Positions 19,440-28,406 of a DNA stretch of 64,000 bases are shown here, in pieces. Made by a program: the position numbers and the translations under genes. Source of the stretch: Gordonia terrae (lineage in GTDB: Bacteria; Actinomycetota; Actinomycetes; Mycobacteriales; Mycobacteriaceae); NCBI RefSeq assembly GCF_001698225.1, contig NZ_CP016594.1:1054001-1118000 (forward strand), read 5' to 3'. The notes under the pieces are model-generated. The model saw only the letters and a program-made list of their open reading frames with translations, did not search any database and was not told where the DNA came from. Every line of letters begins with the position of its first letter. Within the stretch, counting starts at the first letter, position 1.

Positions 19440-20753
19440 TCAGAACTCGAGCATGTTCTCCCGGAGTGTGCGTCCGGTGTACTCGGTCCGGACGGCACCC
19501 AGGCGCTGCAGGGCTGGGACGAACTCATCGGTGATCACGTCGATGTCGGCGGCCAGATCCCCACCCTCGAGGAGAATTCCGTCACCCCCCACCTCGTTCA
19601 TGGCGTCGACCATCTTCTCGGCGACCTCTTCTGGCGTACCGGTGAGATCCAGGCCACCCTCGGCTCGACCGCCGTTCGAGAAGACCTGTCGAAGAGTTGC
19701 ACCCTGCGCGCCGGCCTGTTTCACGAAGTCCAGGGCCGACGTGTGCCCGCCGCCAGTCATGTTCTGGTCCATCGGACCGTCCATGTCGTACTGCGAGAAG
19801 TCCACGTCCATTGTCGACGCAGCCATCGTCACAGCGTACTCGAACGCGGCCTGCTCCAACCGCTTTGACGTGGCCTCGTCGACGACGGGTTCAGATCCGG
19901 TGAAGTGCAATCCATTTGCGAGATAGATGACCTTGATGTCGTCGGGGTTGCGTCCCATCGATTCTGCTCGCGCGCGAATGTCTTTGCGGTACTCCTTCAT
20001 ACCTTCTATCCCGCCGGCGGTCAGGCCGATCACCATCTCGGCGTTCTTGGCGGCGAAGCCGCGGCCGCGATCCGAGGCGCCGGCCTGACTGAGGAACGGA
20101 ACGGTTTGCGGCGATCGCAGGCTGTTCAGCGGGCCCCGGCAACTGAAGTGTTCGCCGACATGGTCGACAGTGTGGACTTTGGTGTGGTCGATGTAGACCC
20201 CGGTCTTCTCATCCGCGACGAGCGCGCCCTCCTCCCAGGACTCCCACAACTTGATGGCGAGTTCGACGTACTCGTCGGCAATCGAGTATCGCTCCGCGTG
20301 GGGCGGTAGCGAATCGAGGCCGAGGTTCTTGGCCGCGTTGATCTCACTCGAGGTGACGATGTTCCAACCGACTCGTCCGCCGGTGAGCGAGTCGAGGGTG
20401 GAGAACAGGCGTGCCAGGACGAAGGGCTCGTAGAAGGTCGTGGAGGCGGTCGAGATCAACCCGATGTTCGACGTCTCGTAGGCCATCAGAGGCAGCAGGG
20501 GAAGTGGGTCGTTCTTGGGTGCCAGGACTGCATGTTTCAAGTCCATCTCCATCGAACCGCCGAACTTGTCTGCGACGACGGTTGTGTCCTCGAACAGGAT
20601 GAAGTCGAGCTTGGCGGCTTCCAGTTTCTTGGCGAGATCGATGTGGTACGACCCGTCGGGCCAGTTTTCCCCGACCGACTTGCGGCTGTCGAGAGCCCAC
20701 GTGGGCTTCCCGAACTTGGTGAAGTACCCAAGGTGAAATTTGGTGTTCGGCAT
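19440..20753 (-). CDS. FMNH2-dependent monooxygenase, NtaA/SnaA/DszA family
   Basis: A 437-residue luciferase-superfamily monooxygenase of the DszA/NtaA/SnaA clade. It has the N-terminal LGYFTKFGKPTWALD, TVVADKFGGSMEMD, the conserved LDSLTGGRVGWNIVTSSE and a QAGASDRGRGFAAKNAE segment. These enzymes use reduced FMN from a separate reductase to oxygenate sulfones, chelators or other carbonyl compounds. The flavin reductase/FMN reductase/RibBA operon just to the left would serve it. It is divergent from the SDR at 21186, and inverted repeats lie in the shared promoter region. Confidence 0.9.
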   Translation of the reverse strand: MPNTKFHLGYFTKFGKPTWALDSRKSVGENWPDGSYHIDLAKKLEAAKLDFILFEDTTVVADKFGGSMEMDLKHAVLAPKNDPLPLLPLMAYETSNIGLISTASTTFYEPFVLARLFSTLDSLTGGRVGWNIVTSSEINAAKNLGLDSLPPHAERYSIADEYVELAIKLWESWEEGALVADEKTGVYIDHTKVHTVDHVGEHFSCRGPLNSLRSPQTVPFLSQAGASDRGRGFAAKNAEMVIGLTAGGIEGMKEYRKDIRARAESMGRNPDDIKVIYLANGLHFTGSEPVVDEATSKRLEQAAFEYAVTMAASTMDVDFSQYDMDGPMDQNMTGGGHTSALDFVKQAGAQGATLRQVFSNGGRAEGGLDLTGTPEEVAEKMVDAMNEVGGDGILLEGGDLAADIDVITDEFVPALQRLGAVRTEYTGRTLRENMLEF

Positions 20754-21185
20754 GCGAGATATCCCTACTCGAGGCTGCTGAGGTCGCTCGGGTGCGACGG
20801 CGCCAAAACTAGTAGTGAATTGTGACGCCCGTGTCTCCGCAGGCGAACTTCAGGTGACGTCTGATTCGTGAAGCGAAGACGACGAACAACGTGCGTGTGG
20901 CCACGTGAAGCGGCCCGATCAGTGCCGAAACAGGCTTGCAGACAATAGAAGTGGGGTATTCGACAATGGTCGTCGCCGGTAGCGTCGAGGTTGCGAGGGT
21001 CGCCGGTTCATGCGTTACCTGGACGTAACAAATTGCTTACTACTCGGATATGGATGCAGGCGTACTGTTCAGTGCACAACGCCGTCACCCCATCTGGCGG
21101 GTGGCGTCTGCGGGCCGACAGAGACCCGAGCGTCGCACTTCTGGGAATCCTCCAGGAAGAATCCACCGATCGGAGAGAAACAACT
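20754..21185. other. Divergent intergenic region, 432 bp, no gene seen
   Basis: The region separates the DszA-like gene (minus) from the SDR gene (plus). It holds the inverted repeats at 21014-21040 and the RBS GGAGAG before GTG 21186. A frame is open on the plus strand from 20991, but it joins the SDR and has no family features before the GTG. Confidence 0.6.
21014..21040. promoter_or_regulatory. Overlapping inverted repeats, operator candidate
   Basis: GTTAC-N6-GTAAC (21014-21029) is an inverted repeat. Its right half begins a second imperfect one, GTAA-N8-TTAC (21025-21040). The cluster lies in the divergent region between an FMNH2-dependent monooxygenase and an SDR and is 145-170 bp upstream of the SDR start. 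TetR-type dimers commonly bind such sites; the TetR gene at 18635-19216 is the nearest candidate. Confidence 0.35.
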
Positions 21186-21944
21186 GTGTTCGACCTACAT
21201 GGGCATACAGCGCTGGTGACGGGAGCCGGACAGAGCGTCGGCGCGGGCATCGCGACGGTGCTCGCCCGCCAAGGCGCGGCGGTGATCGTCAACGACCTGC
21301 ACGCGGACAGGGCCGAGGCCACGGCGTCGGCAATCGTGGCCGAAGGGAACCGTGCCATCGCATCTGGTTGGGACGTGACCGATTACGAGTCGACGATCGC
21401 GCATGTTCGCGCGGCCGAGAGCGAACTGGGCGGACACGTCGACATTCTGGTGAACAACGCGGGCGTCGCGGAGGGTCGCTGGAATCTCCCGTTCCGTGAG
21501 CTGACGCCCGATCTGTGGCGCCTGCCCATCGATCTGAACATCTACGGTTCGCTGAACTGCACCAAGGCGGTGATCGATCAGATGTGTGACAACGGGTGGG
21601 GCCGCGTGGTGCAGATCTCGTCCGGTTCGGCGCGGGCGGGAGAGGACATCAACGTCTCCATGTACGCAGCCGGGAAGAGTGGCATCGAAGGATTCGTCCG
21701 TCACCTCGCCGCCGAAACGGGCAAGTTCGGTGTCACCGCCAACGTCCTGGCACTGGGCGAGCAGAAGAATCTCGCCGACGTGATGCCGGCGGAGACCATT
21801 CAGCAGATCTTGGCAGCGATCCCGATCGGTCGACTCGGCGAACCCGAGGAGATCGGCGCGGCGTGCGTCTACCTGGCATCCGAGGAGGCCGGCGGGCTCA
21901 CCGGACAGACGATCGATCTGAACGGCGGGTCGCAGACCAGGTGA
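21186..21944 (+). CDS. SDR family oxidoreductase
   Basis: A 252-residue short-chain dehydrogenase with TGAGQSVGAGIA (residues 12-23), NNAG near residue 90, Ser in QISSGSA and the YAAGK catalytic pair. It ends with the usual TGQTIDLNGGSQ. It is clearly paralogous to the SDR at 26468-27232: both share TGAGQ, VNDL.ADRAE, DVTDY and YGSLN. GTG 21186 was chosen because GGAGAG precedes it and the domain begins at once. The copper amine oxidase gene follows after 103 bp, so it may reduce or oxidise a product of amine oxidation. Confidence 0.88.
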   Translation: MFDLHGHTALVTGAGQSVGAGIATVLARQGAAVIVNDLHADRAEATASAIVAEGNRAIASGWDVTDYESTIAHVRAAESELGGHVDILVNNAGVAEGRWNLPFRELTPDLWRLPIDLNIYGSLNCTKAVIDQMCDNGWGRVVQISSGSARAGEDINVSMYAAGKSGIEGFVRHLAAETGKFGVTANVLALGEQKNLADVMPAETIQQILAAIPIGRLGEPEEIGAACVYLASEEAGGLTGQTIDLNGGSQTR

Positions 21945-22047
21945 CGTTCGAACCCTCTCGCGCGCCTCGCATTCCGATATTCGGCCGATTCCCCTCCCGC
22001 GAGCGCCAACCGGCGTCTCGGCCCCACAGAACAGGAGCTACACCCCG

Positions 22048-24057
22048 ATGACCGTCAGTAATCCGATCTCCACGTCACAGCTGGCGGTTGCCGGCCTGCA
22101 TCCACTCGCATCACTCACCAGCGCTGAATACGACGCGATTCGCGGCATCGTGGAACAAGTACCCGAGTTCGCCGAGAGTTCCCGGTTCGCCTACGTCGGA
22201 CTCGAGGAACCCGCGAAGTCGGACTATCTCGCCTGGACCACCGGTGACGGACCCAAGCCCGACCGTCAGGCCCGAGTGTGGTTGCTCAACGTGAGTACCG
22301 GTCTTTCCTTGGATCTGGTCGTCTCGCTCTCGTCGAACAGCGTGATCACGTCGGTCGAGATCGACGGTTCGACAGGCCGACTGCCGATCCTCGATTCGGA
22401 GATGGGCAAGGTCATGGCCCTGCTCGCCGAAGACGAGGCATGGAAGAATGCCTTGGCTCCACGGGGCCTCGTGCCCGCCGATGTTGTCGTGATAGCCCTA
22501 CCGGCAGGCAATTTCGGGTTCGAGGACGAAGCAGGTAAGCGGGTGGTGAGATGTCTTGCGTTCAAGCAGAACCATCCGAAGGATCATCCCTGGGCGCATC
22601 CCGTGGACGGGTTGTCTGCGTACGTCGATGTCGTGGGTTCAGCGGTCATCAAGGTTCTCGACGTGCACGAGTTCGAAGTGCCCGTGGAGAGTGGCAACTA
22701 CGACGACCCCCAGGTGCAGGGGCCTCCGCTGCAAGGCCTCAAGCCGATCACGATCACGCAGCCCGAAGGTGCGAGCTTCGCTGTGGACGGTGAGCACGTC
22801 ACGTGGGCGAACTGGAAGCTGCGGATCGGGTTCGACGTCCGTGAGGGCCTGCTCCTCCATCAGGTGACGTTCACCGATCAGGGCGTGGATCGCCCGATCA
22901 TGTACCGCGGGTCGATCAGCGAGATGGTCGTTCCCTACGGTGATCCCAGTCCGAGTCGGTTCTGGCAGAACTACTTCGACGCCGGTGAGATCATCTACGG
23001 GCGCTTGACGAACTCACTTGCCCTCGGATGCGACTGCGTCGGCGAGATCAAGTACTTCGACGGGGTCTTCGCCGACGAGACCGGGGTGCCGCGCGTCATC
23101 CCGAATGCCATCTGCATGCACGAGGAGGATTACGGGACGCTGTGGAAGCACACGGACCCGTTCACCGGGGCCCAAGAGGTCCGGCGCTCGCGCCGACTCG
23201 TGATCTCGTTCTTCACGAATGTCGGAAACTACGACTACGGCTTCTTCTGGTATCTGTACCTCGACGGGACGATCGAATGCGAAGCGAAACTGACGGGCAT
23301 CCTCTTCACGTCGGCATACCCGGGAGACGGTGAGGACGGGGAGAAGTACCCGTTTGCATCGGAGGTCGCGCCGGGTCTGGGTGCGCCCTATCACCAGCAT
23401 CTCTTCAATGCGCGCCTCGACCTGAACATCGACGGATCGGCCAATGTCGTCAACGAGATCGACGCGGTGCGGTTGCCCATCTCGTCGACCAATCCGTACG
23501 GAAACGGCTTCACCAAGTCCGTGACCCCGATCGTGTCGGAGAAGGTGTCCGGCCGGGAGTCGGATGGCAGTCGCGGTAGGGTCTGGCAGATCGCTTCGAC
23601 CGAGACGAGCAACAGGTTGGGCCTTCCGCGATCCTACGTCCTCCACCCGATGGACGGACCAACGCTCATGGCGGACTCGGCGTCGTCGGTCAGCGAGCGC
23701 GCGGCGTTCGCCACGAAGCATCTCTTCGTCACCCAGTACGATCGGGACGAGCGTTACGCGTCCGGTGACTTCGTCACCAATAGCCCTGGCGGACAGGGCA
23801 TCCCGGCCTTCATCGATGGTGATGCCCCTTTGATCGGGGAAGATGTCGTCCTCTGGCACACCTTTGGGCTGACGCACTTTCCCCGTGCGGAGGACTGGCC
23901 GATCATGCCGGTCGACTACGCCAAGTTCAGCCTTCGTCCCTACAACTTTTTCGACAAGAATCCCACGCTGAACGTACCGGCGTCGGCGACCAAGGGGCAC
24001 TGCGATGGTGACGACGGATCGAATGGCCATTCCGGGTGCGAGACGGGACGTTCTTGA
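22048..24057 (+). CDS. Copper-containing primary-amine oxidase (topaquinone enzyme)
   Basis: A 669-residue copper amine oxidase that would convert primary amines to aldehydes with release of ammonia and hydrogen peroxide. The topaquinone precursor is Tyr395 in GNYDYG. The three copper-binding histidines are His449 and His451 in YHQHLF and His610 in THFPRAEDWPIMP. Domain order and length match the bacterial enzymes for histamine, tyramine or phenylethylamine. No signal peptide is evident, so it is probably cytoplasmic. AGGAG precedes the ATG. The next gene encodes a small His-rich membrane protein. Confidence 0.95.
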   Translation: MTVSNPISTSQLAVAGLHPLASLTSAEYDAIRGIVEQVPEFAESSRFAYVGLEEPAKSDYLAWTTGDGPKPDRQARVWLLNVSTGLSLDLVVSLSSNSVITSVEIDGSTGRLPILDSEMGKVMALLAEDEAWKNALAPRGLVPADVVVIALPAGNFGFEDEAGKRVVRCLAFKQNHPKDHPWAHPVDGLSAYVDVVGSAVIKVLDVHEFEVPVESGNYDDPQVQGPPLQGLKPITITQPEGASFAVDGEHVTWANWKLRIGFDVREGLLLHQVTFTDQGVDRPIMYRGSISEMVVPYGDPSPSRFWQNYFDAGEIIYGRLTNSLALGCDCVGEIKYFDGVFADETGVPRVIPNAICMHEEDYGTLWKHTDPFTGAQEVRRSRRLVISFFTNVGNYDYGFFWYLYLDGTIECEAKLTGILFTSAYPGDGEDGEKYPFASEVAPGLGAPYHQHLFNARLDLNIDGSANVVNEIDAVRLPISSTNPYGNGFTKSVTPIVSEKVSGRESDGSRGRVWQIASTETSNRLGLPRSYVLHPMDGPTLMADSASSVSERAAFATKHLFVTQYDRDERYASGDFVTNSPGGQGIPAFIDGDAPLIGEDVVLWHTFGLTHFPRAEDWPIMPVDYAKFSLRPYNFFDKNPTLNVPASATKGHCDGDDGSNGHSGCETGRS

Positions 24058-24096
24058 CGCCGATCGCTCCGTCGCGCCGAGCGAGCAGTTAGTGCG

Positions 24097-24681
24097 ATGA
24101 CGGTATGCGTCGATCGTGGCCGGGGGGCCGCTGATACCCGTGGGGCGGTCGGGCGCGTCGCGGGCGCCGGCGCCCTGCTGGTGGCGCTCGCAAACGCCGG
24201 TGCACACGTGATCATCGTGGCGCACATGCCTGTTGTGCAGTTGCTGATGTGGGGTGCGATGGCAATCACGTGCGTCGCCTGCGGCTGGCACCTCATGTTG
24301 AAGCCCTCGGTACGGGCGTGGGCTACCACGACTGTCATGTCCGCCGGGATGCTGGCCGTGCATCTGCAGGGGTCGGTGGGGCCCGGCGACCTGGGACATC
24401 ATCACATTCGGCGCGGAGCGGTCGCCGGGTCTGCCATCGTCGATGTGAGCGCTTCGATGTGGGCTTCGCTGATACTGACAGGCGCCGAGGTACTGCTGGG
24501 GGTCATCGGGGTGTGGGTGATGACCTCCAGCAGGCCGCCGGCCGCAGTCCAGGCGGTCTGCGGAAAGGCAACCCAGAGCCTGTCATCGACCTGGTCAACC
24601 GTTGAGCATCTCTCCTCGCCAGGCGGACGCAGCTTCTATCGGCGGGCCGAGACGACATCCAGAGGTGCCTCTGCGGGGTAG
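24097..24681 (+). CDS. Small membrane protein next to the copper amine oxidase, unknown family
   Basis: A 194-residue protein with four likely membrane helices: about residues 23-42, 48-68, 73-90 and 123-146, followed by a polar tail. Histidines and methionines cluster at membrane edges (AHVIIVAHMP, a GWHLM segment, GHHH in the loop before helix 4), which could bind copper. It starts 39 bp after the amine oxidase gene and probably shares its message. Its 3' end overlaps the convergent gene at 24636 by 46 bp, so the last dozen codons are less certain. A role in copper supply or amine transport is inference. Confidence 0.55.
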   Translation: MTVCVDRGRGAADTRGAVGRVAGAGALLVALANAGAHVIIVAHMPVVQLLMWGAMAITCVACGWHLMLKPSVRAWATTTVMSAGMLAVHLQGSVGPGDLGHHHIRRGAVAGSAIVDVSASMWASLILTGAEVLLGVIGVWVMTSSRPPAAVQAVCGKATQSLSSTWSTVEHLSSPGGRSFYRRAETTSRGASAG

Positions 24682-25700
24682 GTTCTCGGAGCCATCGCAT
24701 AAGTGCGGGAGAGGGTTGCGATGAAATCGGTGTCGTTGAGCGGGTCAGACGACGGGTCGCACTTCACGCCGCGATCGGCGAGGTCGCGCAGCAGCATGTC
24801 GATGACCTGATCGATTGTCAGATCGTCCGTGTGGTCGAGGTACCGCCTCAAATCGGCGTAATCGTCGAAGACATTCGCGCTGTAGTGGAATAGGAATCGC
24901 ATCTCGTCGTTGTCGTAGCGGGCGATCTCCTCGCGGCCGTTGCGAATCACCCACTGATCTGCCCCGTCGGCCTCGATCATCGAATCAAGCTGCAACTTGG
25001 CGTTCGATCGCTTCTCTCGGGGCCCGCTTGCCTCGCCGCGGTGGTACATCTTCTCGTTGTTGGTGAGGAATCCATTGTTCCAAAACGGTGCGGCGAAGCG
25101 CTTGGGCGCCAGATCCGGACCGTCGGGCCAATAGGTGAAACCGCCGTCGACGTCAGATCTGTAGAAGTATGCGATGACCTGGCCCGTCTTCACCTCCCAC
25201 CGCTCGAAGAGGCCCGATTTGGCCATCACGCTGACCAACCACGCCGGAGCATTGGCCATACTGACCCCGCGCCAGCTCATGCCATCGAAATGGCCGGCGT
25301 CGTAGCTGTGCGCTGGTGCGCGCAAGTTGAACAGATAGCTGCTCGGCATCGCGTACGTCGCACCGTGAATGCCCCTGATCATGTCCAGAAACCGTTTGTT
25401 GTAGTACAGATCGTGCACCTGTTCCTCATACACGGCACCCTGATCGCCGAGATAACTCCGAAACGTCGGAGTCAGCAGGTCTGACAGCTCGAGCTTTGTA
25501 TCCGGATCGCGATCCTTGGGTCCCGCGACCGCGAGGTACTCCTCGGCCGTCTTGAAATGATGGGCGGCCACGAGCTTCCACGGTCCTCGAGTCCGCAGGA
25601 CGTCGAAGAGTACTGCCAGTTCATCAGAGGTGTAGATGTTCTCCACGAACTGCGGCGGCACTGCTGGTGTCATCGGATGGCGCTCGATGGTAGCTGTCAT
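24636..25700 (-). CDS. Unrecognised 354-residue protein with an HxD...H pattern
   Basis: I do not recognise the family with confidence. The protein has no signal peptide or membrane segments and is rich in aromatics. The segment GHFDGMSW (His137, Asp139) and a later MYHRGEAS (His220), followed by Arg residues near 228-231, resemble the iron triad of 2-oxoglutarate-dependent or related cupin-fold dioxygenases. ATG 25700 was chosen because GGAG lies 7 bases upstream; the frame is open to 25769. It is convergent with the membrane-protein gene and divergent from the VOC gene at 25984. Confidence 0.7.
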   Translation of the reverse strand: MTATIERHPMTPAVPPQFVENIYTSDELAVLFDVLRTRGPWKLVAAHHFKTAEEYLAVAGPKDRDPDTKLELSDLLTPTFRSYLGDQGAVYEEQVHDLYYNKRFLDMIRGIHGATYAMPSSYLFNLRAPAHSYDAGHFDGMSWRGVSMANAPAWLVSVMAKSGLFERWEVKTGQVIAYFYRSDVDGGFTYWPDGPDLAPKRFAAPFWNNGFLTNNEKMYHRGEASGPREKRSNAKLQLDSMIEADGADQWVIRNGREEIARYDNDEMRFLFHYSANVFDDYADLRRYLDHTDDLTIDQVIDMLLRDLADRGVKCDPSSDPLNDTDFIATLSRTYAMAPRTYPAEAPLDVVSARR

Positions 25701-25983
25701 GAACATTCTCCGTACTCTCGACAAACACGGTGTAGCGCTCATTACGGCACCGCACTCCGAGGTGGACAACGAAGTCTCCCGCTGATCGGAATGCCATTGC
25801 GGCTCGCCTGTGGTCGTGCGGTAACAGTCCTCGGAATGTCCGAACAGCGGGACACGGACTTGTACCGGTTGTCGGGGACAACAATCGTGCAGCGCGTGGG
25901 TCCGCGGACAAACCCACGCTCTGCTGCGCGTGTCGGCTGGTCGGATCGCGTGCGGACCCGTAAATCCAGGCAGGAGAATTCAG

Positions 25984-26379
25984 ATGAGCCCCGATGTGGC
26001 ACGTTTCGCGTTCACGAAGATTTTCGTCGACGACCTGGATCGTGAGGCCTCTTTTTATGTGACCGTGTTCGGTCTCACGCAGAAGGCCCGGCTGAATTTC
26101 GGTGAGGGCGTGGACGGACTGGAGGAGATCATCTTGACCAGTGCGCGTGGCGACGACTCCAATCTGATCCTCTGGCGCTACGCGGAGCGCGCCACCCCGC
26201 CCGCGGGGGAGGCGACAATCGGGTTCACCGTTACCGACCTCGATGTGGTCGTGCGCAGCGTTTCCACGAACGGCGGCTCGGTTGTTCAAACTCCCAAGCA
26301 CATCCCGGAGGCCAAGGCCACGGTGGCGTTCGTCGCCGACCCGGAGGGGCACGTACTCGAGATCGTGCAGTTCGACTGA
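25984..26379 (+). CDS. VOC superfamily (glyoxalase/dioxygenase-like) protein
   Basis: A 131-residue single-domain vicinal-oxygen-chelate protein with paired beta-alpha-beta-beta-beta modules. It starts with FTKIFVDDLDREASFYVTVFGL and ends with VAFVADPEGHVLEIVQFD, which carries the usual C-terminal metal-ligand Glu. Members include glyoxalases, isomerases and extradiol dioxygenase relatives. AGGAG lies 7-8 bp upstream of ATG 25984; the frame is open to 25930. It is divergent from the unrecognised protein at 24636 and is followed by a strong terminator. Confidence 0.82.
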   Translation: MSPDVARFAFTKIFVDDLDREASFYVTVFGLTQKARLNFGEGVDGLEEIILTSARGDDSNLILWRYAERATPPAGEATIGFTVTDLDVVVRSVSTNGGSVVQTPKHIPEAKATVAFVADPEGHVLEIVQFD

Positions 26380-26391
26380 CCGCGCCGGCGG

Positions 26392-26452
26392 CAGACGCAG
26401 AACCGACACCGTGCGAGTGCCCACGGGCTTCGCGGTGTCGGTTCTGCGTCTG
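26392..26452. terminator. Perfect 20-bp stem terminator between convergent genes
   Basis: The 20 bases 26392-26411 are exactly complementary to 26433-26452, with a 21-nt loop. The hairpin lies between the VOC gene (plus) and the SDR gene (minus), so it can end transcription in both directions. Confidence 0.8.
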
Positions 26453-26467
26453 GGGAGCTCGCGGTGA

Positions 26468-27232
26468 TCACCGTCCCGAGTAGGCACCCCCGTTGATGTG
26501 AATCGTCTGTGCCGTCACGAATTCGGCGTCCGTCGATGCGAGCCACACCGCGGCGGCCCCGATGTCACTGCCGCGGCCGAGCCGCCGGATGAAATTGTTC
26601 TCGTAGATCGAGGGAAGCGGTTCATACCCGGCGTCGAGGGCCGCCTGCAAGTTGTCCATCAACCCCAGCGCCAGGGTGTTGACGGTGATTCCGTGCTCGC
26701 CCACCTCGGACGCGACATGGCGCATGGCGCCCTCGATTCCGGCCTTTCCCGCACCGTAGGTGACCGCGCCCAGCCCGCGGTGGGCGGTCGCTCCAGATCC
26801 CGACGAGATCTGGATGACCCGCCCGAAACGTCGTTCGATCATGCCGCTCAGCACGCAATGGGTGGTGTTCAGCGAGCCGTAGAGGTTGATGTCGATGTAC
26901 GGGGGCCAGCTGTCCGGAGACGACGTCGCGAATGGCTGACGAGAACCATTGGTGGGAATCCCGGCATTGTTGACCAAGATGTCGACGGGACCGAGCCGGC
27001 CTTCCGCCGCGCGGATTCCGGCCTGAACGGCGTCGTAGTCGGTGACGTCGAACGGAGCTGCCACTGCTCGCCCGCCTGCCTCGCCGATGGCCGCGGCTGC
27101 AGATTCTGCCCGGTCGGCTGCCAAGTCGTTGACGATGATCGCCGCGCCGGCTGCCGCAAGCGATTGTGCGATCCCCAGCCCCGCGTTCTGTCCTGCGCCC
27201 GTGACCAGGGCCACGCGTCCGTCCAATGTCAT
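26468..27232 (-). CDS. SDR family oxidoreductase (paralogue of 21186-21944)
   Basis: A 254-residue short-chain dehydrogenase with TGAGQNAGLGIA (residues 11-22), NNAG near residue 90, Ser in ISSGSG, and YGAGK as the catalytic Tyr/Lys. It ends with TAQTIHINGGAY. It is closely related to the SDR at 21186. It is the most distal gene of the minus-strand series that includes the esterase and GntR genes, but a 178-bp gap with a hairpin separates it from them, so it may have its own promoter. Confidence 0.88.
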   Translation of the reverse strand: MTLDGRVALVTGAGQNAGLGIAQSLAAAGAAIIVNDLAADRAESAAAAIGEAGGRAVAAPFDVTDYDAVQAGIRAAEGRLGPVDILVNNAGIPTNGSRQPFATSSPDSWPPYIDINLYGSLNTTHCVLSGMIERRFGRVIQISSGSGATAHRGLGAVTYGAGKAGIEGAMRHVASEVGEHGITVNTLALGLMDNLQAALDAGYEPLPSIYENNFIRRLGRGSDIGAAAVWLASTDAEFVTAQTIHINGGAYSGR

Positions 27233-27327
27233 GAGTTCTCCTGGAGTCCGTCAAGAAGGTTGCGTCCGCGAGTACGGCGCAATGGTCACCTGATCAGTAC
27301 CCGTTTCGCCGGAGCGGGACAGGGCGG

Positions 27328-27346
27328 GTTCCCGACCATCGGGAAC
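27328..27346. promoter_or_regulatory. 8-bp inverted repeat in the esterase-SDR gap
   Basis: GTTCCCGA (27328-27335) and TCGGGAAC (27339-27346) form a perfect 8-bp inverted repeat around CCA. It lies 65 bp downstream of the esterase gene and about 95 bp upstream of the SDR start. It could be a terminator hairpin or an operator. Confidence 0.35.
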
Positions 27347-27410
27347 TGGTCGGAGTCGAGCCGAGGTCGGGGCACTCGTGTCTCCACCAGGGGTAGGGGT
27401 GTCAGCCCGT

Positions 27411-28406
27411 TCAGACCGGGACCCGAAATCGAGCGGCGACAAGGGCTCCCACTTCCGTGACCGCGGACCGGGCGCGAGCCAGCGCCGCGGTCTGCATGAC
27501 GAAGCCGTGACCGACGCCGGGGTAGCGCAACTGGGCGGTCGGCACGCCGGCGTCCCGCAGACGGGTGCCGTACTCCTCGACGCCGTCGCGCAGCGGATCA
27601 CCCGAACCCACGGCGATGATCGCAGGTGCGACGCCGCTCAGGTCGTCGGCCAGTGCCGGCGTCCCGTACTGATCGTCGAGCGAGGCGTCGGGTCCGAGGT
27701 ACATGTCCTTCATCCAGTCGATGTCCTCCGCCGTGAGAAATGGACTGTCGCCGAACTCCCGCATGGAGGGGCGGTCACGGCGACGCTCCAGTCCCGGATA
27801 GAACATGACCTGCTGCGCGACGCTCGGACCGCCTTCGTTCCTGCTCCGCAGAGCGGTGGAGGCGGCGAGCCCACCGCCTGCGCTGTCACCACCGACGCCG
27901 ATCCGGGTGGGGTCCAGGCCGAGTTCGCGGGCCTGCTGATGGGTCCAGATCAACGCTGTGTACGCATCGTCGTTGCCGGCGGGGAACGAGTGCTCCGGAG
28001 CCAGTCGGTAGTCCACGTTGACGATCACGCATCCGGTGGCCGCGGCGATCTCTCGAGCCAGGCGGTCGAAGGAATCGAGCGAACCCATGATCATCCCGCC
28101 GCCGTGAAACCAGACCAGCGCCGGCGCCCCGGTGGCCGACGCCTGGTGCGGGCGGTAGATCCGCAGTGGGACCGGGCCTTCCGAGCTCTCGGCCGCTGCG
28201 TCGGTGACCGCTGACATGTCCGGACCGGGCGGTCGTGGGATCGACTCGAGGACCTGCCTGGCACGTGCGACGCCCTGCTCGCGGAGGGGCCGCACGCCGG
28301 CCGCCTCCATCCGCGCGATCAGAACCTCGACATCGGGGTCCCACTTGTGTTGTCTCACCGGACGCGCGGCGTCCGCCGTTTCGACGCCCTTGTCACCGAT
28401 TCTCAT
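27411..28406 (-). CDS. Alpha/beta hydrolase, hormone-sensitive lipase family esterase
   Basis: A 331-residue esterase of the HSL (family IV) type. The oxyanion motif HGGG is in LVWFHGGGMIMGS, followed by VDYRLAPEH, the nucleophile elbow GGDSAGGG and the C-terminal GVGHGF with the catalytic His. It would hydrolyse short or bulky esters, possibly products of the Baeyer-Villiger enzymes in this window. The gene starts 14 bp inside the 3' end of the GntR regulator gene, so it belongs to the same operon. Confidence 0.9.
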   Translation of the reverse strand: MRIGDKGVETADAARPVRQHKWDPDVEVLIARMEAAGVRPLREQGVARARQVLESIPRPPGPDMSAVTDAAAESSEGPVPLRIYRPHQASATGAPALVWFHGGGMIMGSLDSFDRLAREIAAATGCVIVNVDYRLAPEHSFPAGNDDAYTALIWTHQQARELGLDPTRIGVGGDSAGGGLAASTALRSRNEGGPSVAQQVMFYPGLERRRDRPSMREFGDSPFLTAEDIDWMKDMYLGPDASLDDQYGTPALADDLSGVAPAIIAVGSGDPLRDGVEEYGTRLRDAGVPTAQLRYPGVGHGFVMQTAALARARSAVTEVGALVAARFRVPV

